From contig NZ_CP009279.1 in the NCBI RefSeq assembly GCF_000758545.1, positions 1,922,001-1,986,000 of the forward strand: a stretch of DNA of 64,000 bases, written 5' to 3'. The position numbers and the translations under genes were made by a program. Shown one piece after another: positions 63,615 to 64,000 of this stretch. Position 1 is the first letter of the stretch, and each line of letters begins with the position of its first letter. This DNA comes from Paenibacillus sp. FSL H7-0737 (lineage in GTDB: Bacteria > Bacillota > Bacilli > Paenibacillales > Paenibacillaceae). Under the pieces are notes generated by a model, which saw only the letters and a program-made list of their open reading frames with translations, was not told the origin of the DNA and did not search any database.

Positions 63615-64000
63615 ATGCAACGGAAACTTATGGCCTGGGGGGCTGTGCTAGCAATGCTGGCAGTAGGAGTAGGCGCTTTTGGCGCTCATTTATTAAAACC
63701 TGTTATTAGCGAAGAATATATGAAGGTATATGAGACGGGTGTACAGTATCATTTGGTACATGCGCTGGGTGTAATTCTGATAGCACTGGCTGTAGGTCAA
63801 TGGGGAGAAAGTACCCGGTTACGCTGGGCAGGAAGGCTATTAATAGCAGGGACGATTTTGTTCTCTGGTAGCTTATATGTACTGAGCATTTCCGGGATTA
63901 AGGTGCTTGGAGCGATAACACCTATTGGTGGTGTATGCTTCATAGCAGGCTGGTTATGTCTGGCTGTGGAAGCATTCTCACGCAGCAAAGAGACATCCTA
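63615..64000 (+). CDS. DUF423 membrane protein (YwdK-like), truncated at the window edge
   Basis: The frame starts at ATG 63615 after AAGGAG and runs to the last base with 128 codons; the final two bases TA are probably the start of the stop codon. It encodes a protein with four hydrophobic segments, and the signature GVGAFGAHLL, YHLVHALGVIL, GTILFSGSLYVLSISG and ITPIGGVCFIAGW is that of DUF423. This small integral membrane family is widespread in bacteria and has no known function. It has an apparent own promoter region (TATGAT about 40 bases upstream). Confidence 0.88.
   Translation, partial: MQRKLMAWGAVLAMLAVGVGAFGAHLLKPVISEEYMKVYETGVQYHLVHALGVILIALAVGQWGESTRLRWAGRLLIAGTILFSGSLYVLSISGIKVLGAITPIGGVCFIAGWLCLAVEAFSRSKETS

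Overview
The window reads as a chromosomal segment of a spore-forming, low-to-moderate GC Firmicute, most likely Paenibacillus or a close relative. The reasons are strong AAGGAGG-type ribosome binding sites, three S-layer homology modules on a cell-wall amylopullulanase, the sporulation protein YhbH, a DUF4362 lipoprotein, and the abundance of sugar-degrading enzymes and AraC/LacI regulators. No rRNA, tRNA, CRISPR array, transposase or phage gene is visible.

Region 1 (1-16285, + strand) is one long operon of enzymes without signal peptides: the tail of an upstream gene, GH29 alpha-L-fucosidase, a CBM9-like protein, a large transglutaminase-fold protein, GH18, GH130 mannoside phosphorylase, GH38-type alpha-mannosidase, GH3, GH125 exo-alpha-1,6-mannosidase, a phosphomannose isomerase fused to a degenerate kinase-like domain, and a ROK sugar kinase, closed by a terminator. 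Together they look like an intracellular pathway for imported N-glycans. Fucose and alpha-mannose are trimmed, the Man-beta-GlcNAc core is phosphorolysed, and mannose is sent through mannose-6-phosphate to fructose-6-phosphate. The transglutaminase-fold protein is the least explained member and may act on the glycan-peptide linkage (inference).

Region 2 (16.3-25.7 kb) is mixed housekeeping and sensing: a CPBP membrane protease, a DUF4362 lipoprotein, a structured intergenic element, a two-component system with a BcrA-like ABC exporter, an orphan PAS histidine kinase, DegV and an AraC/GyrI regulator.

Region 3 (25.8-46.8 kb) is a maltodextrin/starch regulon. It holds malL, mapA, pgmB and malR on the minus strand, a 2,501-residue amylopullulanase with two GH13 catalytic domains and SLH anchors, a neopullulanase-type GH13, and malEFG without an ATPase. 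CAAACGTTTG-type operators lie in front of pgmB, malR, the pullulanase and malE, implying control by MalR and/or CcpA. A chemoreceptor follows malG. Extracellular starch would be cut at the wall, imported by MalEFG, and finished by the neopullulanase, maltose phosphorylase, beta-phosphoglucomutase and alpha-glucosidase.

Region 4 (49-64 kb) has an AraC regulator with a GH4 alpha-galactosidase-type enzyme, yhbH, a giant DUF11 repeat protein that appears split by a -1 frame change, a methyltransferase, a lipoprotein, a small membrane protein and a truncated DUF423 gene. The DUF11 protein has about 19 repeats with a strict two-type alternation in its middle and an apparent AUU start codon.
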